A DNA stretch of 58,610 nt, from NCBI GenBank assembly GCA_024231975.1, contig JAAEQB010000077.1:1-58610 (forward strand), written 5' to 3'. This DNA comes from Allobosea sp. GTDB taxonomy: Bacteria > Pseudomonadota > Alphaproteobacteria > Rhizobiales > Beijerinckiaceae. Positions 26,257-34,779 of this stretch are shown piece by piece (position 1 is the stretch's first letter; each line of letters opens with the position of its first letter). A program made the translations under genes and the position numbers. The notes below the pieces were generated by a model. It made no database searches. It was not told the origin of the DNA and saw only the letters and a list, made by a program, of their open reading frames with translations.

Positions 26257-27228
26257 TCAGGGAACCAGCACGACCTTGCCCTGGACCTTGCGCCCGGCGA
26301 TCAGTGCGAGGGCTTCCGCCGCCCGCTCTAGGGGGTAGGCGCCCTGGACATGGGCGCGGATCTGCCCGGCGGCGGCCCAGGCGAGCAGGCGCTCCATATT
26401 GGCGCGGTGGCCGGCCGGATCGCGCCGGACGAAATCGCCCCAGAACACGCCGCGCAGATCGCAGCCCTTCAAGAGCAGCAGGTTGAGCGGGATCCTGGGG
26501 ATCTCGCCGCCGGCGAAGCCGACGACGAGATAGCGCCCGCCCCAGCCCATCGAGCGCAGCGCCGGCTCGGCGAGCGCACCGCCGACCGTGTCGTAGAGCG
26601 CGTCGAGGCCGTCGGGTGCGAGGCGCCGCAGGCCGGCGCGGAGGTCGTCGGCGGCATAATCGATCCCGTCCTGGGCGCCATGCTCGCGAGCGAGTGCCAG
26701 TTTCTCCGGCGACGAGGCGCAGGCGATCACCCTTGCACCGAGCAGGGCGCCGATCTCGACCGCAGCGAGGCCGGCGCCACCGGCGGCACCGAGGATGGCG
26801 AGCGTCTCGCCCGGCTTGATCTCTCCGCGCTGGATCAGCCCGTGCATCGCGGTGCCGTAGGTGACGAAGAGGCCGGCGGCCTGGTGATCGCTCAGCTTCT
26901 CGGGAATCCGGATCGCCGCTTCGGTCGGAACCACGACGGTCTCGCGGGCCGCGCCATAACCGAGCCATGCTGCGACGCGCTCGCCGACCTGCCAGTCGGT
27001 GACCCCGTCGCCGATGGCGCTGACCACGCCGGCGCATTCGGCCGAGGGCGAGAAGGGCAGCGGCGGCTTCACCTGGTAGCGGCCCTGGATCACCAGAGTG
27101 TCGAAGAAGTTGAGCGCCGCGGCCTTGACCCGGATCGCGATCTCGCCTGGACCCGGCTTCGGTTCGGGGAGGTCGCGGATCACCAGGGTCTCGGCCGGCC
27201 CGAGAGCCTCGCACAGCAGCGCCTTCAT
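26257..27228 (-). CDS. NADPH:quinone oxidoreductase-type MDR protein
   Basis: A 323-residue medium-chain dehydrogenase/reductase of the quinone-oxidoreductase branch. The GroES-like half has PGPGEIAIRVKAAALNFFDT and SAECAGVVSAIGDGVTDWQVG. The Rossmann half has LAILGAAGGAGLAAVEIGAL and LDALYDTVGGALAEPALRSM. No structural zinc cysteines are visible, as expected for this branch. It probably reduces quinones or enones, or acts on an acyl intermediate; the substrate is not known. Confidence 0.9.
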   Translation of the reverse strand: MKALLCEALGPAETLVIRDLPEPKPGPGEIAIRVKAAALNFFDTLVIQGRYQVKPPLPFSPSAECAGVVSAIGDGVTDWQVGERVAAWLGYGAARETVVVPTEAAIRIPEKLSDHQAAGLFVTYGTAMHGLIQRGEIKPGETLAILGAAGGAGLAAVEIGALLGARVIACASSPEKLALAREHGAQDGIDYAADDLRAGLRRLAPDGLDALYDTVGGALAEPALRSMGWGGRYLVVGFAGGEIPRIPLNLLLLKGCDLRGVFWGDFVRRDPAGHRANMERLLAWAAAGQIRAHVQGAYPLERAAEALALIAGRKVQGKVVLVP

Positions 27229-27482
27229 CGATCCTCCATCCCGTCCGGCCGGTGTCTTCGCATCTGCACAAGGCTGGCACAGCTAGACGGCGAACGGAAC
27301 CGGGTTCGAGTTCCTTCTAAACTATTGAAGGAGAAGGCGTCGTCCGGCCGGGGGACCTGCAGCGGGCATTCGCAATTTCGCCAGGATCGTGACATTCTAT
27401 CCGTCGCACTGCGTCAATCCGGATCGCCGATCCCGCGCATTCTCCATTCGGCGTTAACGTTTTTGTTGGTTACTGGCGATCC

Positions 27483-28079
27483 ATGATTCGCATTTCGGCT
27501 CCCTCTTCCGTCCGCCGCCCGCTCCTGGCCGCCGCCCTGTTCGGCCTGGCGGCCCTGGCCTTTGCGGCCGCCCCGGCGCAGGCTCAGCGCGCCGCCAGCA
27601 AGCCGGCGCCGGCCAAGACCGCCGCGACCGGCGGGCAGGGCCAGGCGCTGCTGCTCGAAAGCGCCGGCAAATGGCAGGCCTTCTCCTCGCAGCAAGGCCG
27701 CTCCAAGATCTGCTACGCTCTGTCCAAGGCCGAGAGCCGCACCCCCGCCAATCTCAAGGATGTCGAGGGTCTGCTGTTCATCTCCAGCCGCCCGGGCGAG
27801 GGCGTGCGCAACGAGATCAGCCTCGTGATGAATTTCGACCTCAAGGAAGATGTCGAGCATCAGGCGATCATCGGCAGCGAACGTTTCGCGCTGGTCGCCA
27901 AGGGCCAGAATGTCTGGCTGAAGAACCCGGCCGAGGAAGGCCGCATGCTCGACGCACTGCGCAAGGGCTCTGGCCTCGAGATCAAGGGCACCTCGAAGCG
28001 CGGCAATGCGACCAGCGACAAGTATTCGCTCGCCGGCATCTCGCAGATCGTCAAGCGGGCCGAGGACGCCTGCAAGTAG
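27483..28079 (+). CDS. Invasion-associated locus B (IalB) family protein
   Basis: A 198-residue exported protein. A long signal peptide ends near APAQAQ (about residue 35), then an Ala/Lys-rich linker leads to the IalB-type core (WQAFSSQQGRSKICYALS...RPGEGVRNEISLVMNF). Two cysteines remain in the mature part (residue 79 and the penultimate Cys) and could form a disulfide. The family is named for a Bartonella erythrocyte-invasion protein but is widespread in free-living rhizobia, so no pathogenicity is implied. The 250-base region upstream holds its promoter. Confidence 0.85.
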   Translation: MIRISAPSSVRRPLLAAALFGLAALAFAAAPAQAQRAASKPAPAKTAATGGQGQALLLESAGKWQAFSSQQGRSKICYALSKAESRTPANLKDVEGLLFISSRPGEGVRNEISLVMNFDLKEDVEHQAIIGSERFALVAKGQNVWLKNPAEEGRMLDALRKGSGLEIKGTSKRGNATSDKYSLAGISQIVKRAEDACK

Positions 28080-28103
28080 GCTGACAAGCAGGCTGATTTC
28101 GCG

Positions 28104-28135
28104 ATTGGCCGCGCTCATGCTATGAGGCGGCCAAT
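28104..28135. repeat. Inverted repeat between ialB and rlmN
   Basis: A perfect nine-base stem, ATTGGCCGC (28104-28112) with GCGGCCAAT (28127-28135), and a 14-base loop. There is no T-run, so it could be a weak terminator for the IalB gene or a 5' leader structure of rlmN, whose start lies 36 bases downstream. Confidence 0.55.
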
Positions 28136-28170
28136 TCCGGGTGATATCGCCCGTTGCGAGCCGAGTTCCG

Positions 28171-29394
28171 ATGAATCTCTCTGTTGCTGACGCCGCCCCT
28201 TTGGCGGCCGAACCTGTTGTGCGGCGGCCCTCGCTGGCCGGGCGCACGCGCGCCGGCCTCGATGTGGCCCTGGCCGAGATCGGCGTTCCCGAGAAGGAGC
28301 GGCGCATGCGCGTCGGCCAGCTCTGGAACTGGATCTACCATTACGGCGTCCGCGACTTCCAGGAGATGACGACGATCGGCAAGGGCCTGCGCGCGCAGCT
28401 CGCCGAGCATTTCACACTCGACCTGCCGGAGGTCACCGCCGAGCAGGTCTCCAGCGACGGCACCCGCAAATGGCTGCTGCGCATGGCACCGACCGGCCCG
28501 CGAGACCGCGGCGCCGAGATCGAGTGTGTCTATATCCCCGAGGTCGATCGCGGCACGCTCTGCGTCTCCAGCCAAGTCGGCTGCACGCTGACCTGCACCT
28601 TCTGCCATACCGGCACGCAGCGGCTCGTGCGCAACCTCACCACCGAGGAGATCGTCACGCAGCTGATGGTCGCCCGCGACCGGCTCGGCGACTTCCCCAA
28701 CCGCAGCGCGCCTGACGGCGCCTTCGTTCCCAATGATGGCGGACGCTTCGTCTCGAACATCGTCTTCATGGGCATGGGCGAGCCGCTCTATAATTTCGAT
28801 GGCGTGCGCGATGCGATCGGCGTGATCACCGACGATCAGGGCCTGTCGCTCGGCCGCCGGCGCATCACCGTCTCGACCTCGGGCGTGGTGCCGCAGATCG
28901 GCCCGCTCGGCGACGAGATGGGCACGATGCTGGCGATCTCGCTGCATGCCGTGCGCGACGATCTGCGCAACGAGCTGGTGCCGCTCAACAAGAAGTACCC
29001 GATCAAGGATCTGCTCGACGCCTGCCGGAACTATCCTGGCTTGTCGAACGCCAAGCGCATCACCTTCGAGTACGTCATGCTGAAGGGCGTCAACGACAGC
29101 GATGCCGAGGCGCGCGAGCTGGTGCGCCTGCTCAAGGGCATCCCGGCCAAGATCAACCTGATCCCATTCAATCCCTGGCCCGGCACGCGCTATGAGTGCT
29201 CGGATTGGGAGCGGATCGAGCGCTTCTCCGAGATCGTGTTCAGGGCCGGCTACGCCTCGCCGGTGCGCACGCCGCGCGGGCGCGACATCCTCGCGGCCTG
29301 CGGCCAGCTCAAGAGCGAGACCGAGAAGCTCTCGGCCCGGGCCCGGCTGATGCTGGAGCAGGGCGAAGCTGACGCTGCGGCGGCTGCGCACTGA
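28171..29394 (+). CDS. rlmN: Dual-specificity rRNA/tRNA adenine-C2 methyltransferase RlmN
   Basis: Radical-SAM enzyme methylating A2503 of 23S rRNA and A37 of some tRNAs. It has 407 residues from ATG 28171; a GTG at 28141 would add ten. The iron-sulfur motif is GCTLTCTFCHTGTQ (Cys138, 142, 145). GMGEPLYNFDGVRDAI and STSGVVPQI follow, and the mechanistic Cys is in DILAACGQL (about 377), in the place conserved in RlmN. The stop overlaps the start of the next gene (TGATG), so the two are coupled. Confidence 0.96.
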   Translation: MNLSVADAAPLAAEPVVRRPSLAGRTRAGLDVALAEIGVPEKERRMRVGQLWNWIYHYGVRDFQEMTTIGKGLRAQLAEHFTLDLPEVTAEQVSSDGTRKWLLRMAPTGPRDRGAEIECVYIPEVDRGTLCVSSQVGCTLTCTFCHTGTQRLVRNLTTEEIVTQLMVARDRLGDFPNRSAPDGAFVPNDGGRFVSNIVFMGMGEPLYNFDGVRDAIGVITDDQGLSLGRRRITVSTSGVVPQIGPLGDEMGTMLAISLHAVRDDLRNELVPLNKKYPIKDLLDACRNYPGLSNAKRITFEYVMLKGVNDSDAEARELVRLLKGIPAKINLIPFNPWPGTRYECSDWERIERFSEIVFRAGYASPVRTPRGRDILAACGQLKSETEKLSARARLMLEQGEADAAAAAH

Positions 29395-29891
29395 TGCTGC
29401 GCTGGCTGCTGCTGATCCCGTTCGCGCTTCTCTTCGCGATCGGCTCCGGGCTGGTCGCGCTGCTGATCGCCGGCGTCGCCTCGCCCGATCTCGGCCTGCT
29501 GATCGGCGGCGGCTTCGATCGGCTGATCGCGACGCTGTTCGACCAGGCCGAGCGCGGCTTCGATCCCGGCCCGACGGCAGAGGCGGCGTTTGCGCTGCTC
29601 GGCCGGCTCGGCTTCGCCATCCTGGTGCTGCCGGTGGTGCTGGTCGCGATAGCCTCCGAGCTCTTCCGCTTTCGCAGCGGCCTGATCCAGAGCGGCCTCA
29701 CCGGCCTGCTCGCGGCCTTGCTGCCGCTCGCCATGCTTGGCATGGCGAGGGCACCGAGCGCCGGCGAGATGCAGGTCGTGGCGGCGCTCTTCCTGGTCGG
29801 CGCCGCCACCGGCTTCGTCTACTGGCTGATCGCCGGGCGTGGGGCGGGCGGCGAAAAAGCCGACCGCCCCAACCGGCCGCAGCAAGGCTGA
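29394..29891 (+). CDS. Putative membrane protein, coupled to rlmN
   Basis: A 165-residue protein of unknown function. It has about four hydrophobic segments: residues 2-27, 66-90, 98-117 and 126-148. The tail is polar (GAGGEKADRPNRPQQG). It begins within the rlmN stop codon, so it is almost certainly translated. I recognise no domain. The convergent PAP2 gene ends two bases after it. Confidence 0.75.
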   Translation: MLRWLLLIPFALLFAIGSGLVALLIAGVASPDLGLLIGGGFDRLIATLFDQAERGFDPGPTAEAAFALLGRLGFAILVLPVVLVAIASELFRFRSGLIQSGLTGLLAALLPLAMLGMARAPSAGEMQVVAALFLVGAATGFVYWLIAGRGAGGEKADRPNRPQQG

Positions 29892-29892
29892 C

Positions 29893-30585
29893 TCAGAGCC
29901 CGAGCACCTTGCGCAGCTCCATGCGAGCGGCGGCATATTCGGTGCGGAACTCCGGCTGTTCCATGATCCTGATGGCGATGACGCTGCCGGCGATGCGGCC
30001 GGCCTCGATATCGGCGCGGAAATGGATGCCGCCCACGATGCGGTTCTCGCCATAGGCCCAGGCGCGGGCCATGATCTCCGCCCGCTTCTCCGGCACCATG
30101 TTCGAGAGCACGATGCCCATCAGCGTGCCGACCGTGGTGTGGCCGGACGGATAGGCGCCCGAATTCGAGATCTTCACCACCGGCTTGACCAGCTGGCTGT
30201 ACTGGTGCGGGCGCGGGCGCTTCCAGCTGTCCTTGGCGGGATCGACCACGGCGCCTTCGGTGGCGACGATGCGGTCGAAGAAGGCCGAGAAGGCCGGTAG
30301 CGCTTCCGGCTTGAAAGCCGAACCCATCACCTCCGAGAAGCGCCAGACATCCTCGACCACATCGGCCTGTGCCTGCGCTTCCATCTGCGGGGTGCGGGTG
30401 ACCTGGATGGTGAGAACTTCGGCGAGCTCGGCCTTGGTCTGCGCGGAATCATTGGCCGGCGGCGGCTTCAGCACGGTCAGGAGGTCGATGGTCTCGGCGG
30501 TGGCGAAGGGCTTGCCCTCGCCGGCCCAGGCCGGAGCGACGAGAAGCAGCACTGCGGTCAGCAGGGCGGAGGCGGTGATGCGCAT
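29893..30585 (-). CDS. PAP2-type (class A acid) phosphatase, periplasmic
   Basis: A 230-residue exported phosphatase. A signal peptide (MRITASALLTAVLLLVAPAW, cleaved near AWAGEG) precedes the three PAP2 blocks: KDSWKRPRPH (KX6RP), SNSGAYPSGHTTVG (PSGH) and ENRIVGGIHFRADIEAG (SRX5HX3D type, with Asn in place of Ser). This fits non-specific acid phosphatases such as PhoN/PhoC, which release phosphate from organic esters in the periplasm. ATG 30585 was chosen to give the signal peptide. It lies 61 bases after ggt on the same strand. Confidence 0.9.
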   Translation of the reverse strand: MRITASALLTAVLLLVAPAWAGEGKPFATAETIDLLTVLKPPPANDSAQTKAELAEVLTIQVTRTPQMEAQAQADVVEDVWRFSEVMGSAFKPEALPAFSAFFDRIVATEGAVVDPAKDSWKRPRPHQYSQLVKPVVKISNSGAYPSGHTTVGTLMGIVLSNMVPEKRAEIMARAWAYGENRIVGGIHFRADIEAGRIAGSVIAIRIMEQPEFRTEYAAARMELRKVLGL

Positions 30586-30646
30586 GGCGGAGGTCCCAGG
30601 GAAAGGGCCAGCACCCAGCGCCTGCCTTATGACAGGCTGATGAACC

Positions 30647-32407
30647 TCAATCGCCGATCGCAACGCCCTCGCGTCGGCCGTCAGCGCCGCCAAAATAGCC
30701 TTCCGGCGTCTTGACGATCGCCTGGATGCCCGAGGTCATCTCGATCAGCCTGATCTCATGGCCCTTGGCCTCCAGCGCGGCCTTCCAGGGCTCGGCTTCC
30801 GTGCCCTTTTCTAGCTCGGTCGGCCCGTTGCGGTTGCCGAAATTGGCGAGATCGACGGCGCGCTGCGGATCCATCTTCCAGTCGAGCAGGGCGACCAGCG
30901 TCTTGGCGACATAGCCGATGATCTGGCTGCCGCCGGGCGAGCCGGTGACGGCGTAGAGCCGGCCGAAGGCGTCGAAGACGATGGTCGGCGCCATCGAGGA
31001 GCGCGGCCGCTTGCCGGGCTCGACCCGGTTGGCGACCGGCTTGCCGTCTTCGGTGGGCGCGAAGGAGAAGTCGGTCAGCTCGTTGTTGAGCAGGAAGCCG
31101 CCCTTGGTCATCAGGCGCGAGCCGAAGCCATCCTCGATCGTCGTCGTCATCGAGACGGCATTGCCGGCGGCGTCGATGACCGAGATATGGCTGGTGCCAT
31201 TCTCGACGCCCTCGGATGGCGCGAACAGGAAGGCGCGCTTGTTCGGCGGCGTGCCGGCGCTGGCCTTGGCCATCGCCTTGTCCGGGCTGATCAGCTTCGC
31301 CCGCTCGCGAACATATTCCTCGTCGATCAGGCCATTGGTCGGGACGCTGACGAAGGCGGGATCGCCGAGATAGAGCGCCCGGTCGGCGAAGGCGAGCTTG
31401 CCGGCTTCGGCGAACCAGTGGGCGGCTTCCGCGCCGGCTCCAGCACGAGCGATGTCCTTCGTCTCGAGCATGCCCAGAATCTGCTGCACCGCGACGGCGC
31501 CCGAGCTCGGCGGGCCCATGCCGCAAAGCGTATAGGCGCGGTAGCGGCCGCAGAGCGGCGCGCGTTCCTCGACCTTGTAGTCGGCGAGGTCATCCAGCGT
31601 GATGTCGCCGGGATTGCTCAGGTGGCCGGTCACCGTCGTGACGATGTCTTCGGCGATCGCGCCTTCGTAGAAGGCATCGGCACCGCGCCCGGCAATGGCG
31701 CGCAGCGTCGTGGCGAAGGCCGGGTTCTTCAGGATGGTGCCGACCGGTTTGGGCTTGCCGTCGGCCTCGTAGAAATAGGCGGCGGCGCGAGCGTCCTTGC
31801 TGAGGCTCTTTTCCTGCGCCAGCAGGCCATTGAGGCGCGGCGAGATGGCAAAGCCTTCCTCGGCGAGCTTGATCGCCGGGGTGAAGACCTCGGCCCAGGG
31901 CAGCTTGCCCCAGCGCTTATGGGCCTCTTCCAGCAGCCGGACCGTGCCGGGCACGCCGACCGAGCGGCCGCCGACCACGGCGTCGACGAACTTCATCGGC
32001 TTGCCGTCGGCGCCGAGGAAGCGCTCCGGCTTTGCCGCCTTCGGTGCGGTCTCGCGCCCGTCGAGCGTGGTCAGCTGGCGGCCGGTTTCGTCCCAATAGA
32101 CGAAGAAGGCGCCGCCGCCGATGCCCGAGCTCTGCGGCTCGACCAGGTTGAGCACGAGCTGGATCGCGATCGCCGCATCGGTCGCGCTGCCGCCGGCCCG
32201 CAGGATCTCGCGGCCGGCCGCGGCGGCGAGCGGGTTGGCTGCGGCGGCCATGTAGCGCTGTGCCGTGCCGAGCGTCTTGGCGGTGCGCCCCGTGGCGGCT
32301 TCCGGCGCGGGAGCCATGGTTTGGGCCGGCGCCACTGCTGTGGCGGCGAGCCACAGACTGAAGGCAATGGCTGAGCGGGTACCGAATGCGGACGATGTAA
32401 GCGGCAT
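30647..32407 (-). CDS. ggt: Gamma-glutamyltransferase
   Basis: Periplasmic Ntn-hydrolase that cleaves glutathione and other gamma-glutamyl compounds. The 586 residues start with a signal peptide (to about ATAVAPAQT, residue 30). The large subunit has SSGIGGGAFFVYWD and DGRETAP. Self-cleavage is expected before Thr405 in ENGTSHISVIDAAGNAVSMT, which creates the small subunit. RPRSSMAPTIVFD and GSPGGSQII are also conserved. ATG 32407 follows GGAAGAGGAG. It precedes the PAP2 gene and may share its transcript. Confidence 0.95.
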   Translation of the reverse strand: MPLTSSAFGTRSAIAFSLWLAATAVAPAQTMAPAPEAATGRTAKTLGTAQRYMAAAANPLAAAAGREILRAGGSATDAAIAIQLVLNLVEPQSSGIGGGAFFVYWDETGRQLTTLDGRETAPKAAKPERFLGADGKPMKFVDAVVGGRSVGVPGTVRLLEEAHKRWGKLPWAEVFTPAIKLAEEGFAISPRLNGLLAQEKSLSKDARAAAYFYEADGKPKPVGTILKNPAFATTLRAIAGRGADAFYEGAIAEDIVTTVTGHLSNPGDITLDDLADYKVEERAPLCGRYRAYTLCGMGPPSSGAVAVQQILGMLETKDIARAGAGAEAAHWFAEAGKLAFADRALYLGDPAFVSVPTNGLIDEEYVRERAKLISPDKAMAKASAGTPPNKRAFLFAPSEGVENGTSHISVIDAAGNAVSMTTTIEDGFGSRLMTKGGFLLNNELTDFSFAPTEDGKPVANRVEPGKRPRSSMAPTIVFDAFGRLYAVTGSPGGSQIIGYVAKTLVALLDWKMDPQRAVDLANFGNRNGPTELEKGTEAEPWKAALEAKGHEIRLIEMTSGIQAIVKTPEGYFGGADGRREGVAIGD

Positions 32408-32546
32408 GGTCCACTCCTCTTCCTTGGCGGCGCAGACTAGCGCGCTTGCCGGCTTGCGCGCCATGCTTGCGGCGTCGGTTTGATCTGCCGGGCGGCGCGG
32501 CTATGGTCGAGGCATGATTTGTTCTGCCAAGCCGAAGGGGTTCGTC

Positions 32547-33155
32547 ATGGTGCTCGCGCAGTTTCCGGCGATTCGCCGGCCCCTCGTCATGCTGCTGGTC
32601 GGGCTGTTCGGCCTCGTGCTCGCCGGATGTGGCTACAACAACGTGCCGACGCTGGAAGAGAAGGCCAAGGCGGCCTGGGGCGAGGTACAGAACCAGTACC
32701 AGCGCCGCGCCGATCTGATCCCCAATCTGGTCGAGACGGTGAAGGGCTATGCCCAGCAGGAGCGCGAGGTCCTGACCCAGGTGATCGAGGCGCGCGCCAA
32801 GGCGACGCAGGTCAAGGTCGACGCCTCCACCATCACCGACCCGGCCAAGTTCAAGGAATACCAGGACGCGCAGAACCAGCTCAGCGGCGCGCTCGGGCGG
32901 CTGATGGTGACGGTCGAGCGCTATCCCGAGCTGAAATCGAACCAGAACTTCCTGGCCTTGCAGTCGCAGTTGGAAGGCACCGAGAACCGCGTCGCGGTCG
33001 CCCGGCGCGACTACATCCAGGCGGTTCAGGCCTTCAACACGGAGATCCGGACCTTCCCGGGCGTGATCTGGGCTCGCCTGTTCTGGGGCGCCAAGCCGAT
33101 GGAGAGCTTCTCGGCGACGGCAGGAGCGGAGCGGCCGCCGGCGGTGAAGTTCTAG
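32547..33155 (+). CDS. lemA: LemA family lipoprotein
   Basis: A 202-residue envelope protein. The N-terminal hydrophobic stretch ends in a lipobox LVLAGC with Cys28. It is followed by the helical LemA core: EKAKAAWGEVQNQYQRRADL, IPNLVETVKGYAQQE, then repeated heptad-like helices and the C-terminal FPGVIWARLFWGAKP. Function is unknown, but LemA genes commonly sit beside TPM-domain genes, as here. ATG 32547 was chosen over 32514 because it gives a normal signal. Confidence 0.92.
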   Translation: MVLAQFPAIRRPLVMLLVGLFGLVLAGCGYNNVPTLEEKAKAAWGEVQNQYQRRADLIPNLVETVKGYAQQEREVLTQVIEARAKATQVKVDASTITDPAKFKEYQDAQNQLSGALGRLMVTVERYPELKSNQNFLALQSQLEGTENRVAVARRDYIQAVQAFNTEIRTFPGVIWARLFWGAKPMESFSATAGAERPPAVKF

Positions 33156-33203
33156 TCGCAACTCTTCGATGGACTCCGCAGATCGCGGCCAAGTGCGGGG
33201 AAC

Positions 33204-33346
33204 CCCTCTCCCGGATGGGAGAAGGGCAGGGGTGAGGGTCCGCCATTTCCGGAAGAGGAGCAGCAGCGTGGGTGTGCCTTCTGCGGAAACGGCAGGCCCT
33301 CATCCGGCGCTCCGCGCCACCTTCTCCCATTCGGGAGAAGGAAAGA
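33204..33346. repeat. Dispersed inverted-repeat element, copy 2
   Basis: Same family as 6297-6445. The left arm is CCTCTCCCGGATGGGAGAAG followed by GGGTGAGGG. The right arm is CCCTCATCCGGCGCTCCGCG, then CCACCTTCTCCC and GGGAGAAGGAAAG. Arms are inverted relative to each other. Here the element is not purely intergenic: its right half is read through in the frame of the TPM gene. Confidence 0.85.
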
Positions 33347-34164
33347 GGAGCGCTCGCCCGGTCGCGGCGACGTGGCTTTCACTGCTGCTCTTCCTCCTTT
33401 TCCCCCTCCTCGCCGCCGCGGCCGAGCCAAACTACCCCGCCCTCACCGGCCGCATCGTCGACAATGCGCGCCTGCTCAATGCCGAGGCCTCGGCCCGGAT
33501 CGAGCAGAAGCTGAAAGCGCATGAGGACAAGACCAGCGACCAGGTCGTGGTCGCGACGCTGCCCTCGCTGCAGGGCTATCCGATCGAGGACTTCGCCAAC
33601 GGCCTGTTCCGGGCCTGGAAACTCGGCGAGAAGGCGAAGAACAACGGCGTGCTGCTCATCGTCGCGCCGAACGAGCGCAAGGTGCGCATCGAGGTCGGCT
33701 ACGGGCTGGAAGGCGCCCTGACCGACGCGCTCTCAAAGGTGATCATCACCACCGCCGTCGCGCCCAAGTTCAAGAACGGCGATTTTGCGGGAGGAATCGA
33801 GGGTGGCGTCGACGCGATCCTGTCGATCCTGACCGGCGATGCCGAGGAGTGGCAGCGGCGCGCCCAGATCCGCAGCGACGAATCCTCCTGGGTCGAGACC
33901 GCCGCGGTGATTTTCGTCATGATCATGGTGTTCATCCTGATCGTGAGCTTCATGCAGGAGCTCGGTCGATCCTCCGGTGGCGCGCGCCAGCACCGGACGC
34001 GGGACGGGCGCTGGATCGTCCTGCCGCCCTCCGGGGGCTCGGGCTGGAGCGGCGGCTCCTCTTCGGGCAGCTGGAGTTCGGGCTGGGGTTCCGGATCTAG
34101 CTCGGGCGGGTTCTCGGGTGGCGGCGGCTCGTCCGGCGGCGGCGGGGCTTCGGGGGATTGGTGA
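33268..34164 (+). CDS. TPM-domain (YgcG-like) membrane-anchored protein
   Basis: About 298 residues. After an unusual N-terminus a signal/anchor (WLSLLLFLLFPLLAAAAEP) leads to the TPM domain (LTGRIVDNARLLNAEASARI, TSDQVVVATLPSLQGYPIED, NNGVLLIVAPNERKVRIEVG). Then come a second hydrophobic helix (VIFVMIMVFILIVSF) and a long Gly/Ser-rich tail. Start: GTG 33268 has AAGAGGAG before it, while ATG 33169 lies before the repeat and has no ribosome site. Either way the first residues are encoded by the dispersed repeat. The TPM family is involved in membrane protein or photosystem maintenance; its role here is unknown. It overlaps nothing and leads directly into the next TPM gene. Confidence 0.85.
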   Translation: MGVPSAETAGPHPALRATFSHSGEGKRSARPVAATWLSLLLFLLFPLLAAAAEPNYPALTGRIVDNARLLNAEASARIEQKLKAHEDKTSDQVVVATLPSLQGYPIEDFANGLFRAWKLGEKAKNNGVLLIVAPNERKVRIEVGYGLEGALTDALSKVIITTAVAPKFKNGDFAGGIEGGVDAILSILTGDAEEWQRRAQIRSDESSWVETAAVIFVMIMVFILIVSFMQELGRSSGGARQHRTRDGRWIVLPPSGGSGWSGGSSSGSWSSGWGSGSSSGGFSGGGGSSGGGGASGDW

Positions 34165-34165
34165 G

Positions 34166-34774
34166 ATGCTGAATTCCGACGACCGCGACGCCATCGCCGA
34201 TGCCGTGCGCGATGCCGAGCGCCAGACCTCCGGCGAAATCGTCGTCGTCGTCGACCGCGCGGCGGGCAGCTATGTCGCGGTGCCGCTCGTGCTGGCGCTG
34301 GCGCTTTCGCTTGTCGTGCCCTGGCCGTTCCTGCTGCTGACCAATTTGAGCGCGGCGAGCATCTTCCTCACGCAATTGATCGCCGCGGCGCTGCTGCTCG
34401 CGACGCTGCTCTGGTATGGGCGCGGCGGCCGTTTCGTGCCCGGCTTCGTCAAGCGGCGGCAGGCGCATGAGACGGCGCTGCGCGAGTTCACCGCACGCGG
34501 GCTGACACTGACGCGCGGGCGCACCGGCGTGCTGCTCTATATCGCCGTGCAGGAACGCTATGCCGAAGTGGTCGCAGATGCCGGCATCTCGGCCAAGGTC
34601 GATGACGCGGCCTGGCAGAAGATCATCGATCCGCTGCTCGCCGCGGCGGCGCAGGATGCCCTGCGCGAGGGGCTGATCGCGGCGGTGCGCGATGTCGGCG
34701 CCGTGCTCGCCGCCCATGCGCCGCCGGCCGCCGACGATGTCGACGAATTGCCCAACAAGGTGGTGATTCTGTAG
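34166..34774 (+). CDS. Second TPM-domain membrane protein
   Basis: A 202-residue protein starting one base after the previous stop (TGAGATG). It begins LNSDDRDAIADAVRDAERQT then SGEIVVVVDRAAG. Two adjacent helices (about residues 36-58 and 60-84) split the TPM-like domain, which resumes with RTGVLLYIAVQERYAEVVAD and EGLIAAVRDVGAVLAAH. It forms a probable lemA-TPM-TPM operon. No enzymatic motif is recognised. Confidence 0.83.
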   Translation: MLNSDDRDAIADAVRDAERQTSGEIVVVVDRAAGSYVAVPLVLALALSLVVPWPFLLLTNLSAASIFLTQLIAAALLLATLLWYGRGGRFVPGFVKRRQAHETALREFTARGLTLTRGRTGVLLYIAVQERYAEVVADAGISAKVDDAAWQKIIDPLLAAAAQDALREGLIAAVRDVGAVLAAHAPPAADDVDELPNKVVIL

Positions 34775-34779
34775 GGACC

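Noticed and set aside
27305..27330. GGAACCGGGTTCGAGTTCC, resembling a tRNA T-arm
   Set aside because: Loop size does not fit and no acceptor, D- or anticodon arm can be placed around it.
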